The notes under the pieces are model-generated. The model was given only the letters and a program-made list of their open reading frames with translations, was not told where the DNA came from and did not search any database. Position numbers and translations under genes: made by a program. A stretch of DNA of 36,375 nt from Pseudomonadota bacterium (GTDB lineage: Bacteria > Pseudomonadota > Gammaproteobacteria > Xanthomonadales > Xanthomonadaceae). Below, piece by piece: positions 1-7,176 of the stretch (the stretch's first letter is position 1; the number at the start of each line of letters is the position of its first letter). Where the stretch lies: contig JAFEBY010000011.1 in NCBI GenBank assembly GCA_018242465.1, positions 1-36,375 of the forward strand, read 5' to 3'.

Positions 1-243
<243 letters not shown>

Positions 244-372
244 ATAACCTCAAGTGGCCTTGGACCCAATCGACGCGATTGGCGGTCTGAAGCAAAACAA
301 AGTTCTCGCTACATTCCACCTTATGCAAGACGGCGTCGATGCCTTTGTGTTCGACGATGTCTTCACCAGTTT
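244..372 (+). other. 23S-5S internal transcribed spacer
   Basis: A 129-nt spacer separates 23S from 5S. I see no tRNA in it. Short ORFs that cross it on either strand run into the rRNA genes and are not believable. It presumably holds the RNase III/E processing region of the rRNA transcript, which is inference from known rRNA operons. Confidence 0.8.
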
Positions 373-486
373 CCTGGCGACATTAGCGCTGTGGCCCCAC
401 CCGATCCCATTCCGAACTCGGAAGTGAAACGCAGCTGCGCCGATGGTAGTGTGCACTTCAGCATGTGAGAGTAGGTCATCGCCAGG
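373..486 (+). rRNA. rrf: 5S ribosomal RNA
   Basis: A complete 5S gene. The ends CCTGGCGA (373-380) and TCGCCAGG (479-486) pair to form helix I. Between them lie the conserved 5S segments ccgatcccattccgaactcgg (about 401-421), gaagtgaaac and gatggtagtgt. The length, about 114 nt, is normal. It is the last gene of the rRNA operon, and terminator hairpins begin 12 nt downstream. Confidence 0.97.
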
Positions 487-498
487 TTTTTTACCCTT

Positions 499-534
499 GA
501 AAGCCCCAGTCAAAAGCTGGGGCTTTCTTTTATG
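499..534 (+). terminator. rRNA operon terminator hairpin 1
   Basis: A perfect 11-bp stem, GAAAGCCCCAG (499-509) with CTGGGGCTTTC (517-527), has a 7-nt loop and is followed by TTTTAT. This is a textbook intrinsic terminator 12 nt after the 5S gene. It is also the first unit of the 39-bp tandem repeat. Confidence 0.93.
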
Positions 535-577
535 CACGATCGCCCAGCCAAAATCTGGACGTTTCTCTTTATGCACG

Positions 578-611
578 AATCCCCAGCCCGAAAAGCTGGG
601 GATTTCTTTTT
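578..611 (+). terminator. rRNA operon terminator hairpin 2
   Basis: A perfect 10-bp stem, AATCCCCAGC (578-587) with GCTGGGGATT (595-604), has a 7-nt loop and is followed by TCTTTTT. It is the third unit of the 39-bp repeat and a back-up terminator for the rRNA operon. Confidence 0.88.
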
Positions 612-659
612 GCATGGGACTCATGACCTTCGGCGCACGCCCTGTTCAGCCAGTTTGGC

Positions 660-665
660 GACAAT
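660..665 (+). promoter_or_regulatory. -10-like box GACAAT, predicted leaderless start
   Basis: GACAAT ends exactly 6 nt before the ATG at 672, which puts the predicted transcription start on the A of the start codon. It has 4/6 matches to TATAAT, including the key second A and final T. No convincing -35 is seen and there is no Shine-Dalgarno before the gene. Confidence 0.5.
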
Positions 666-671
666 ATCCCG

Positions 672-1457
672 ATGAAATCCCTGTCCGCGCTGCTGGTAAT
701 GCTGGTCGTCCTGTCCTGGACGACGGATGCCGGTGCGCGCACGGTCTATCGTTGCGTGCGTGGTAATACCGTCAGCCTGGCGACGGCGCCGGAGCCGGGA
801 TCGAAGTGCGTCGCCAAGGAAGTCGATGACAATGTCGCCAAGGTGCCCAATCTATGGGGTGATCTCGGTGCGATCAACGGCACGCTTTACGAGCGCCAGC
901 AGGATGGCAAGACCGTCTACAGCACGCGCAACTTGCCGGGATCGACGCCGGTCCTGAAGTTTTTCGTGCAGACGCCGCCGGGATCCCCGGCGCACGAAGG
1001 TCTGGGCAAGGTCAGCAAGCCGCGACTCGACATGTATGCCAGGGAATTCAAGTCGGCGGCGAAGAAAACCAAAGTTGATGATGCCTTCCTGCGCGCGATC
1101 GCCCATGCCGAAAGCGGGTTCGACGAACGCGCGACTTCGCCGAAGGGCGCGCTGGGCGTGATGCAGTTGATGCCCGACACCGCGCATGAACTCGGGGTCG
1201 CCGATCCCTATGCGCACGAGCAGTCGATCAGCGGTGGTGCGCGCCTGTTGCAGCGATTGCTGGCGCGCTACAAGGGCGATTACGGCAAGGCAGCTGCGGC
1301 CTACAACGCCGGTGTTGGTGCAGTCGCCAAGTACGGCGGGATTCCGCCGTATCGCGAAACGGTCGATTACGTGCAGAAGGTGACTGCGTTGCACGCGGCC
1401 TACCGTTCGGCGATGAAGTTGCCGCCGTTGCAACCACTGCTGCGCGCTGCGCAGTAG
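672..1457 (+). CDS. exported lytic transglycosylase (SLT domain)
   Basis: Protein of 261 aa. It begins with a signal peptide (about residues 1-22, ending near TDAGA). Residues 23-47 and 71-92 each look like a DUF4124-type segment (TVYRCVRGNTVS and TLYERQQDGKTVYS). The SLT/goose-lysozyme-type catalytic domain spans about 125-245, with HAESGF carrying the likely catalytic Glu147, followed by GALGVMQLMPDTA and AAAYNAGVGAV, all hallmarks of MltC/Slt-like enzymes. The enzyme should cleave peptidoglycan MurNAc-GlcNAc bonds to 1,6-anhydro ends in the periplasm. It stands alone after the rRNA terminators. The start at 672 gives the signal peptide and lies 6 nt after a -10-like GACAAT. The family call is secure; the in vivo role is unknown. 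Confidence 0.92.
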   Translation: MKSLSALLVMLVVLSWTTDAGARTVYRCVRGNTVSLATAPEPGSKCVAKEVDDNVAKVPNLWGDLGAINGTLYERQQDGKTVYSTRNLPGSTPVLKFFVQTPPGSPAHEGLGKVSKPRLDMYAREFKSAAKKTKVDDAFLRAIAHAESGFDERATSPKGALGVMQLMPDTAHELGVADPYAHEQSISGGARLLQRLLARYKGDYGKAAAAYNAGVGAVAKYGGIPPYRETVDYVQKVTALHAAYRSAMKLPPLQPLLRAAQ

Positions 1458-1604
1458 GAATTGGAGGTTCGTTGCCAGACGTTAAAGTTCTGCTGGCAGC
1501 AACAGCGGGGATAGCAGGGCGAAGCGCATCTGCATGGCAGCTCCCGACGCAGAGGCATGAGTATCACCGATCCGTGGTGCCGTCGCGTGGGCAAGCGCGT
1601 GGGC

Positions 1605-1610
1605 GATAAT
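1605..1610 (+). promoter_or_regulatory. -10-like box GATAAT, predicted leaderless start
   Basis: GATAAT (5/6 to TATAAT) ends 6 nt before the ATG at 1617, so transcription should start on the start codon itself. No -35 or Shine-Dalgarno is visible. The preceding 1458-1604 is non-coding and holds only a weak interrupted hairpin (about 1471-1504). Confidence 0.55.
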
Positions 1611-1616
1611 GCCGAC

Positions 1617-2333
1617 ATGTCGACTGCCATCCGCATGGTCGGTTTCGATGCCGACGACACCCTCTGGAAGAGCGAGGATTACTACCGCGCCGCCGAGGCG
1701 GAATTCCGCCGGATCGTTGGTGGTTACATCGATCTGTCCGACCTGGGCGGACGCCTCTATGAGGTGGAGAAGCGCAATCTCGCGGTGTTCGGCTATGGTG
1801 CCAAGGGCATGGTGCTGTCGATGGTCGAAGCGGCGATCGAGATCACCGAAGGACGGATCGATGCCGCCGACATCCATCGCATCGTGTCGCTGGGGCGCGA
1901 CTTGCTGCTGCATCCGGTCGAAGTATTGCCGGGCATTCCCGCCGCGGTCGATGCCGTTGCCGAGCGCTGGCAGGTTGTCCTGATCACCAAGGGCGACCTG
2001 TTCCACCAGGAAGCGAAAGTGCAGGCGTCGGGGCTGGCCGGGCGCTTCGAGCGCATCGAAGTCGTCAGCGAAAAGGATGCAGCGACCTATGCCCGACTGT
2101 TGCGCGAGTTCGGCATCCAGCCGACGGAATTCGTGATGGTAGGGAATTCGCTGCGTTCCGACATCGCACCCGTGCTCGAGCTTGGTGGCGCCGGCGTCCA
2201 CGTGCCATATCACGTGACCTGGGTGCACGAAGCCGAACATGATGTCGATGCGGCGCATCCGCGCCTGCGCCAGGTCGACGATGCCGCGGGGATCGTCGCG
2301 GCGGTCGCCGACCTCGCGTTCGGAAACGGCTGA
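1617..2333 (+). CDS. HAD-superfamily hydrolase (phosphatase-like)
   Basis: Protein of 238 aa, probably cytosolic. All four HAD motifs are visible. Motif I is VGFDADDTLW near residues 8-17, with the nucleophile Asp in DxDxT. Motif II is VVLITKGD. The conserved lysine of motif III is in SEKDAATYARLL. Motif IV is FVMVGNSLRSDI, holding the Mg-binding acid. The helical insert between motifs I and II is typical of the C1 cap group. A Mg-dependent phosphatase acting on a small phosphorylated metabolite is likely, but the substrate cannot be read from sequence. An in-frame ATG exists at 1557, but I choose 1617: the upstream 20 residues are unlike the family, and a GATAAT box ends 6 nt before 1617. 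Confidence 0.9.
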   Translation: MSTAIRMVGFDADDTLWKSEDYYRAAEAEFRRIVGGYIDLSDLGGRLYEVEKRNLAVFGYGAKGMVLSMVEAAIEITEGRIDAADIHRIVSLGRDLLLHPVEVLPGIPAAVDAVAERWQVVLITKGDLFHQEAKVQASGLAGRFERIEVVSEKDAATYARLLREFGIQPTEFVMVGNSLRSDIAPVLELGGAGVHVPYHVTWVHEAEHDVDAAHPRLRQVDDAAGIVAAVADLAFGNG

Positions 2334-2351
2334 CAGATCGAAGGTCTGTCA
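2331..2351 (+). terminator. hairpin overlapping the HAD stop codon
   Basis: TGACAGATC (2331-2339) pairs with GGTCTGTCA (2343-2351) through nine pairs, one of them G-U, around a 3-nt loop. The first arm starts on the TGA stop codon. There is no T-run, so it may be an mRNA 3'-end or attenuating structure rather than a full intrinsic terminator. Confidence 0.45.
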
Positions 2352-2393
2352 TCCCTGAAGCTGACTCTCCAATGCGATTGCGGGGGAGCGGGC

Positions 2394-2819
2394 ATGAACA
2401 AAATCGGGACAATGGTCGTGGTGCTGGCGTTGGCCTGCGGCCATGCTTGGGCAGGGGAGGTCCACCAATGCCTGGGTCAGGCTGGCGCGGTGAGTTATGT
2501 CGATGGGGACTGCCCGGCAGGCACCCGTGCCGGATGGATACGCAGCTATGACGATGATCGCGTGGGGCAGGCGCGTTCGATCCGTCAACGCCAGCTGGAA
2601 ACGCTGGAGTGGCAACGCAGCAATCGCGCCGAGATCTCGGCGATGATGCGGGTGCGTCGCGGTGGTAGTCGGGTGGCATCGACCGGGCGCGGCGACGGCA
2701 TGGATCGCTGCCAGCGATCCCGCCATCGTCGTGATCGCATTCGTGACCGCGAGTTCCAGACGATGACCTATGACCGCATGGTTGCCCTCGACGACGGGGT
2801 CCGCGAGGCCTGTCGCTAG
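2394..2819 (+). CDS. small exported protein, DUF4124-like
   Basis: Protein of 141 aa. It has a signal peptide (residues 1-20, cleavage near GHAWA-GE). The mature N-terminus (EVHQCLGQAGAVSYVDGDCP) resembles the DUF4124 pattern of small periplasmic proteins, with two cysteines that could form a disulfide. The C-terminal half is very rich in Arg and probably helical (RSNRAEISAMMRVRR..., RQRQLETLEWQR). A GGGGGAG Shine-Dalgarno-like stretch lies upstream of the ATG at 2394. Function is unknown; such proteins are frequent in xanthomonads. It stands alone between the HAD gene and another exported protein. Confidence 0.75.
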   Translation: MNKIGTMVVVLALACGHAWAGEVHQCLGQAGAVSYVDGDCPAGTRAGWIRSYDDDRVGQARSIRQRQLETLEWQRSNRAEISAMMRVRRGGSRVASTGRGDGMDRCQRSRHRRDRIRDREFQTMTYDRMVALDDGVREACR

Positions 2820-2912
2820 CCTGACCAGGCCAGCGCGGCTTCGCTGCCGTTCAACTGGGGGGTGTTATGGTGCCGCGTGCTCGCCACAGGGGTGGGCCCC
2901 AATCAAGTAGCC

Positions 2913-3359
2913 ATGACGCAATTCCGACGTGCCCTGCTGATCGCCTGCCTCGCCTGCGGCATCTCCGCATGGGCGCCGCAAGTTCGGGCCGAGGATGCAT
3001 TGGACTGCCATTTGCGTTTCAATCTTGAAGGCTGGTCGGCGTTCTACAAGACCGCGTCGGGCACCGGCATGGTGACCTGCAACAACGGCGACCGCCTGCC
3101 AGTGACCATCATCTCCCGCGGCGGCGGCCTGACCTTCGGCAAGTCGCGCATCACCGACGGCGACGGGGAATTCACCGGTATCGCCAACATCCGCGACGTG
3201 CTGGGTTCTTACGCGGCGGCCGAGGCGCACATTGGCGCGGTACGCTCGCGCCAGGTGCAGGTGGTGACCAAGGGCAACGTTTCGCTTGCGCTCAAGGGCA
3301 AGGGCGATGGCTGGGATATTGGCGTCTCGCTGGCGAGTTTCATCCTCAAGCCGCGCTGA
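2913..3359 (+). CDS. exported protein of unknown function
   Basis: Protein of 148 aa. It has a signal peptide (MTQFRRALLIACLACGISAWAPQ, cleavage near QVRA-ED). The mature part of ~120 aa contains a pair of cysteines (DCHLRF, MVTCNN) and a Gly-rich beta-type core (SRGGGLTFG, GWDIGVSLASF) that loosely recalls small beta-barrel or lipid-binding periplasmic domains. I do not recognise the family with certainty. The in-frame ATG at 2862 would add 17 non-signal residues; 2913 gives a clean signal peptide and is preferred. A TTATGGT-like -10 near 2865 would give a leader that is compatible only with the downstream start. Confidence 0.7.
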   Translation: MTQFRRALLIACLACGISAWAPQVRAEDALDCHLRFNLEGWSAFYKTASGTGMVTCNNGDRLPVTIISRGGGLTFGKSRITDGDGEFTGIANIRDVLGSYAAAEAHIGAVRSRQVQVVTKGNVSLALKGKGDGWDIGVSLASFILKPR

Positions 3360-3374
3360 TCCGAACTCGCATGG

Positions 3375-3380
3375 CACACT
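3375..3380 (+). promoter_or_regulatory. -10-like box CACACT, predicted leaderless start
   Basis: CACACT ends 6 nt before the ATG at 3387. It is a weak match to TATAAT (3/6) but keeps the critical second A and final T, and it resembles TACACT at 11454, which has the same 6-nt spacing. It is supported mainly by this shared geometry. Confidence 0.4.
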
Positions 3381-3386
3381 GCTGCC

Positions 3387-4064
3387 ATGAAGACCGAACT
3401 TGAATGCGTCGAGACCGTTGTCGGGCAAGGGGATCCGGGGTGGTCGGTGGTGTGGCTGCACGGCCTCGGGGCCGACGGCCACGATTTCGCGCCGATCGTT
3501 CCCGAATTGCGCCGTGAGGGTTGGCCGACGGTCCGCTTCGTGTTCCCGCACGCGCCGGTCCGCCCGGTCACCATCAATGGCGGCATGCGCATGCGGGCGT
3601 GGTACGACATTGCCCATCTTGATCTCGCCAATCGTGCCGATGAGGCCGGGTTGCAGGAATCGATGGCGCAGGCGGAAGTGCTGATCGCCCGCGAAGTCGC
3701 GCGCGGCGTGCCGGAATCGCGGGTGGTGCTCGCCGGGTTTTCGCAGGGCGGTGCGGTGACGCTGGCACTGGCCATGCGTCGCGCGCTTCCGCTTGCCGGG
3801 TTTGTCGCGTTGTCGACCTATCTGCCGGCGCCCGAACGGGCCAAGGCCGAATGCCGCGCCGATGCCGCGAAGCCGCCGGTGTTCATGGCGCATGGCCTGG
3901 GCGATCCGGTGGTGCCCTACCTCGCCGGCGAAATGAGCGCCGACGTGTTGCGCGAATGCGGGTTCGGCGTGGAATGGCACGCCTATCCGATGATGCATGC
4001 GGTGATGCCTCAGGAAATCTCCGATTTGTCCGACTGGTTCGAGGCACGGTTCCGCGCGGGCTGA
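3387..4064 (+). CDS. alpha/beta-hydrolase, carboxylesterase / acyl-protein thioesterase family
   Basis: Protein of 225 aa with no signal peptide. It shows the classic layout of the phospholipase/carboxylesterase family: oxyanion-hole region VVWLHGLGADGHDF (residues 21-34), nucleophile elbow AGFSQGGA with Ser119, acid in GLGDPVVP (Asp173) and base in YPMMHAV (His204). Length and spacing match Pseudomonas carboxylesterase II and eukaryotic acyl-protein thioesterase 1. It hydrolyses carboxylic esters or thioesters in the cytosol; the natural substrate is unknown. It sits directly upstream of algR, in the place where pseudomonads carry the sensor kinase algZ, but it is unrelated to kinases. Confidence 0.93.
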   Translation: MKTELECVETVVGQGDPGWSVVWLHGLGADGHDFAPIVPELRREGWPTVRFVFPHAPVRPVTINGGMRMRAWYDIAHLDLANRADEAGLQESMAQAEVLIAREVARGVPESRVVLAGFSQGGAVTLALAMRRALPLAGFVALSTYLPAPERAKAECRADAAKPPVFMAHGLGDPVVPYLAGEMSADVLRECGFGVEWHAYPMMHAVMPQEISDLSDWFEARFRAG

Positions 4065-4107
4065 ACGCGCGCTACCATCGGCCCACGAAGATCGCGGGGA
4101 CGCGTGG

Positions 4108-4854
4108 GTGCAGGACACTCGGGGCCAACAGGTATTGCGCGTGCTGGTCGTCGATGACGAGCCGCTGGCGCGCGAACGCCTGCACTCGATTCTCCAGCAG
4201 ACGCCCGGTGTGGTCGTGTCCGGTGCTGCCGGCAATGGCGAGGACGCGATCGCATCGATGCAGCAGTCACCGGCGGATCTGGTCTTGCTCGACATCGCGA
4301 TGCCGGGTGGCGATGGACTGGACGTCGCGCGTGAATTGGCGGAATTGCGGCCGCGACCGGGCATCGTCTTCGTCACCGCGCACGCCGAACACGCCGCCGC
4401 CGCGTTCGACGTCGAAGCGATCGACTATCTGGTGAAGCCGGTGCGGCGCGAACGGCTGGAAATCGCCCTGCAACGCGCGCGCCTGTACTTGGCGACGCGG
4501 GGCAGTATCGCCAGCGATGGCAGTCGCGGGCACCTGCTGGTGCGCCAGCGCGGTGGCGTTCGTCGCATCGCCATCGACGAGGTCGCCTACCTGCAGGCCG
4601 ACGACAAATACGTGATGGTCCATCATGCGAATGGCCACGATCTGATCGAGGATTCGCTGAAATCACTGGAAGAAGCCTTCCCCGAGCGATTCCTGCGCAT
4701 CCATCGCAACTGCCTGGTGGCGCGCAAGGCGCTCGAGGGGTTGCGCCGCGACGGCGAGGGCCAGTACCACGTGCTGTTGCGGGGTGTCGCAGAGCCACTG
4801 GAAATCAGTCGGCGCTGCCTGCCCGCGGTGCGGTCGGCCATCGAACAGGATTGA
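4108..4854 (+). CDS. algR: LytTR response regulator AlgR
   Basis: Protein of 248 aa. The receiver domain spans about residues 10-125: acidic pocket VVDDEPL, phospho-acceptor Asp62 in [10 protein letters not shown], and the conserved Thr and Lys in FVTAHAE and IDYLVKPV. A LytTR DNA-binding domain follows (about 145-246: [24 protein letters not shown]). The pairing with hemC just downstream is the well-known algR-hemC order of Pseudomonas and relatives, where AlgR controls surface and virulence functions; targets here are unknown. The start is taken as GTG 4108, which gives a complete receiver domain. An in-frame GTG at 4141 is possible but would trim the first strand. A TACCAT -10-like box at 4073-4078 would give a ~23-nt leader. 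No partner kinase is in the window. Confidence 0.9.
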   Translation: MQDTRGQQVLRVLVVDDEPLARERLHSILQQTPGVVVSGAAGNGEDAIASMQQSPADLVLLDIAMPGGDGLDVARELAELRPRPGIVFVTAHAEHAAAAFDVEAIDYLVKPVRRERLEIALQRARLYLATRGSIASDGSRGHLLVRQRGGVRRIAIDEVAYLQADDKYVMVHHANGHDLIEDSLKSLEEAFPERFLRIHRNCLVARKALEGLRRDGEGQYHVLLRGVAEPLEISRRCLPAVRSAIEQD

Positions 4855-4865
4855 GCCGCACGCGC

Positions 4866-4871
4866 GATAAT
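4866..4871 (+). promoter_or_regulatory. -10-like box GATAAT, predicted leaderless start
   Basis: GATAAT (5/6 to TATAAT) ends 6 nt before the hemC ATG at 4878. This is the same box and spacing as at 1605 and 21222. No clear -35 is seen 16-18 nt upstream, inside the end of algR. Confidence 0.55.
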
Positions 4872-4877
4872 GGCGGG

Positions 4878-5792
4878 ATGAATCGCCTGCGCATCGCCAC
4901 CCGCAAGAGCCCACTCGCCCTATGGCAGAGCGAGCACGTCGCCACCCGCTTGCGCGAGGCGCATCCGTGGCTGGAAATTGAATTGGTACCGATGTCGACC
5001 CGAGGCGACGAGATCCTCGATCGTTCGCTGGCGGCAATCGGCGGCAAGGGATTGTTCCTGAAGGAGCTGGAGTTGGCGATGCAGCGCGGCGAAGCCGATT
5101 GCGCGGTGCATTCGCTCAAGGACGTGCCGATGGTGCTCGATCCCGGCTTTGCGCTGCCTGCGATCCTTGAGCGTGGGGATTACGCCGATGCCTTCGTCAG
5201 CAATCGTTACGCCAATATCGCCGACTTGCCGATGCATGCCCGCGTCGGCAGCGCGTCCTTGCGGCGGCAGGCGCAGTTGCGTGCGTTGCGTCCTGACGCG
5301 GTGATCACCGATCTGCGCGGCAACGTCAACACGCGCCTGGCCAAGCTCGATGCCGGCGAATATGACGCCATCCTGCTCGCCTGCGCCGGCCTGCAGCGAC
5401 TCGGTTTCGACGATCGCATCCGTGACCGCATGGATGCACCGGAATGGTTGCCGGCGCCTGCGCAGGGGGCGATCGCGATCGAATGCCGCGACGATGCGCC
5501 GGAGATCGCCGCGCTGCTGGCCGTGCTGGATCACGCGCCGACCCGCATCTGCGTGGAAGCGGAGCGGGCGTTGAATCGCCGCCTTGACGGCAGTTGCCAC
5601 GTGCCGATCGCCGCATTTGCACGCCTTGATGGCGATCGCTTGCATCTGCAGGCGCTGGTCGCTTCGGTGCAGGACGGTCGCAGCCTGCACAGGCACGGGG
5701 AAGGCGATCCCTCGCGACCTGACGCACTGGGCGAGCGGCTGGCGGATGAATTGCTGGCCGCCGGCGCGCGGGAGTTGATCGCGGCAAGTTAA
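4878..5792 (+). CDS. hemC: hydroxymethylbilane synthase (porphobilinogen deaminase)
   Basis: Protein of 304 aa, close to the usual ~310. The enzyme joins four porphobilinogen molecules into hydroxymethylbilane in heme/siroheme synthesis, in the cytosol. Visible hallmarks: N-terminal [20 protein letters not shown] with the catalytic Asp82, [21 protein letters not shown], and [11 protein letters not shown] with Cys240, which carries the dipyrromethane cofactor (E. coli Asp84 and Cys242). An in-frame ATG-type start at 4851 overlaps algR. I choose 4878 because the protein then begins exactly at the family N-terminus and a GATAAT box ends 6 nt before it. hemD does not follow; the next gene is a WYL regulator. 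Confidence 0.97.
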   Translation: MNRLRIATRKSPLALWQSEHVATRLREAHPWLEIELVPMSTRGDEILDRSLAAIGGKGLFLKELELAMQRGEADCAVHSLKDVPMVLDPGFALPAILERGDYADAFVSNRYANIADLPMHARVGSASLRRQAQLRALRPDAVITDLRGNVNTRLAKLDAGEYDAILLACAGLQRLGFDDRIRDRMDAPEWLPAPAQGAIAIECRDDAPEIAALLAVLDHAPTRICVEAERALNRRLDGSCHVPIAAFARLDGDRLHLQALVASVQDGRSLHRHGEGDPSRPDALGERLADELLAAGARELIAAS

Positions 5793-5823
5793 GCTATGGG
5801 TTGCGCAGCTCCACCTCTCCCCC

Positions 5824-6789
5824 ATGGACCGCCACGAACGCATCCACGCTCTCCATCGCATCTTCAAATCGTCTCGCTATGCGGTGACGGTGCCGAGCCT
5901 GCAGGAACAACTCGGCTGTTCGCGCGCCACGGTCTATCGCGACATCGCCTATTTGCGCGATGCACTGATGGCGCCGATCGTCGGCGATGGCGATGCCGGT
6001 TTCCGCTACGACAGTCATGATGATTCGCGCTTCGAACTGCCCGGCCTGTGGCTGAGTTCGGAAGAGCTGCACGCATTGATGGCGGCGCAGGCGCTGATGG
6101 GCCACACCGGCGGCAACGTGCTGAACAGCGCGTTGGCGCCGCTGCAATCGCGCATCGAGAAGTTGCTGGAGGAGCAGGCTGGCGGGCGCCGCTGGCCGAT
6201 GGAGCGCATTCGCGTGCTGGCGCACAAGGCGCGTCGGCTCGACGAGCATTCGTTCCGCACCGTGGCTTCGGCGACGCTGGAGCGCAAGGAGCTCAGTTTC
6301 GATTACCGCGCGCGCTCCACCGACGAAACCACGCGTCGTCGCGTTTCGCCGCAGCGTCTGACGCACTACCGCGGCAACTGGTATCTCGATGCCTTCGACC
6401 ATGATCGCGAAGCATTGCGCAGCTTCTCGGTCGACCGCATCAGTGGTGCCAGGATGCTGGATGCGGCCGCGCGCGACGTCCCCGACGCCGAACTCGATCG
6501 CCATCTCGCCGGTGGCTACGGCATCTTCTCCGGCGACCCCAAGGGCGTGGCGACGATCCGCTTCAACGCCAAGTCCGCGCGCTGGGTTGCCGACGAGCAC
6601 TGGCACTCGCGCCAGGAAGGCCGCTTCCTGCCCGACGGTTCCTACGAACTGAAGGTGCCGTACAGCAACGGTCGCGAACTGCTGATGGACATCCTGCAGT
6701 ACGGCGGCGATGCCGAGATTCTCGAGCCGCGCAGCCTGCGCGAACAGGCACGCACGTTGTTGACGCTGGCGGCATCGAATTACGACTGA
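5824..6789 (+). CDS. YafY-type transcriptional regulator (HTH + WYL)
   Basis: Protein of 321 aa. It has an N-terminal winged HTH (residues 5-60; VPSLQEQLGCSRATVYRDIAYLRD), then a linker. The WYL domain spans about 145-225 and includes HYRGNWYLDAFDHD, with Trp186-Tyr187-Leu188, followed by LRSFSVDRIS. A WCX-type C-terminal extension occupies about 240-320. WYL proteins are DNA-binding regulators, some of which bind nucleic-acid ligands and control phage defence or DNA-damage genes; no such system is next to it here. A TAAGCT -10-like box (5790-5795) overlaps the hemC stop and would give a ~22-nt pyrimidine-rich leader without a Shine-Dalgarno. Confidence 0.9.
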   Translation: MDRHERIHALHRIFKSSRYAVTVPSLQEQLGCSRATVYRDIAYLRDALMAPIVGDGDAGFRYDSHDDSRFELPGLWLSSEELHALMAAQALMGHTGGNVLNSALAPLQSRIEKLLEEQAGGRRWPMERIRVLAHKARRLDEHSFRTVASATLERKELSFDYRARSTDETTRRRVSPQRLTHYRGNWYLDAFDHDREALRSFSVDRISGARMLDAAARDVPDAELDRHLAGGYGIFSGDPKGVATIRFNAKSARWVADEHWHSRQEGRFLPDGSYELKVPYSNGRELLMDILQYGGDAEILEPRSLREQARTLLTLAASNYD

Positions 6790-6808
6790 TCGCAGTCCGT
6801 GAGATGAC

Positions 6809-6850
6809 GGCGGGAGAGAGTGCTTCCATCCCCAAAGATGGAGTCCCGCC
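6809..6850 (+). other. hairpin abutting the start codon of the 6851 gene
   Basis: Two nested stems: outer GGCGGG (6809-6814) with CCCGCC (6845-6850), inner CCATC (6826-6830) with GATGG (6837-6841), loop CCCAAA. An asymmetric internal loop lies between the stems. The outer stem ends on the base before the ATG at 6851. It could affect initiation of the small gene or end the upstream mRNA; there is no T-run. Confidence 0.4.
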
Positions 6851-7099
6851 ATGCAGACCCGATCCTTCATCCATCCCGAAATCGTGCTGGTATTGCGTCG
6901 CGCCCTGTTGGGCGGGCTGGCGCTGGTCGCGCTGTGGCCTGCCGCGCGCGGATCGAATGCATGGCTAGGCTGGATGCCGCTGTGGCTGGTGCTGATGCCG
7001 GCCTGTGCACTGTGGGTGGCCGAGGGCCTGCCGGTGCCGCGGCTGGCGGTGCATCGTGGCGGCGGTCGTCGTGTCCAGGCGCGGCGACTGCGGGCCTGA
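6851..7099 (+). CDS. small membrane protein of unknown function
   Basis: Protein of 82 aa. Two hydrophobic segments are visible: about residues 13-32 (VLVLRRALLGGLALVALWPA) and 38-60 (LGWMPLWLVLMPACALWVAE). A basic Arg-rich tail follows (RGGGRRVQARRLRA), presumably on the cytoplasmic side. Similar short two-helix proteins occur in xanthomonads, to my recollection, but I cannot assign a function. A longer ORF in another frame (from 6820) is less plausible because it has no such organisation. The coding call rests on the membrane pattern and its fit between neighbours. Confidence 0.6.
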   Translation: MQTRSFIHPEIVLVLRRALLGGLALVALWPAARGSNAWLGWMPLWLVLMPACALWVAEGLPVPRLAVHRGGGRRVQARRLRA

Positions 7100-7176
7100 C
7101 TTCTGGCGGGTGAGGGCGCTCCGCCTTGCGTGTTAGCGTGGGCGACCACATTTCCCGACACAAGGAATGCCGCCCC

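Larger units (their letters stand above)
499..617 (+). repeat. 39-bp tandem repeat, three terminator-bearing units
   Basis: Three units follow one another at a constant 39-bp step: 499-539, 540-578 and 579-617. Each has a GC hairpin, then TTTCT-type T-runs, then TATGCACGA (531-539 and 570-578; degenerate TTTGCATGG at 609-617). The hairpins of units 1 and 3 are strong. In unit 2 the hairpin has decayed to CCAG/CTGG. The array apparently arose by duplication of one terminator unit. Confidence 0.85.

Noticed and set aside
1458-1604. Possible tRNA or small RNA in the 147-nt gap before the HAD gene
   Set aside because: No cloverleaf can be drawn and the only stem (about 1471-1504) is interrupted and lacks a T-run.
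6820-7113. 97-codon frame alternative to the small membrane protein
   Set aside because: Lacks the two clear membrane segments; Ala/Arg-rich composition is that of an off-frame translation.
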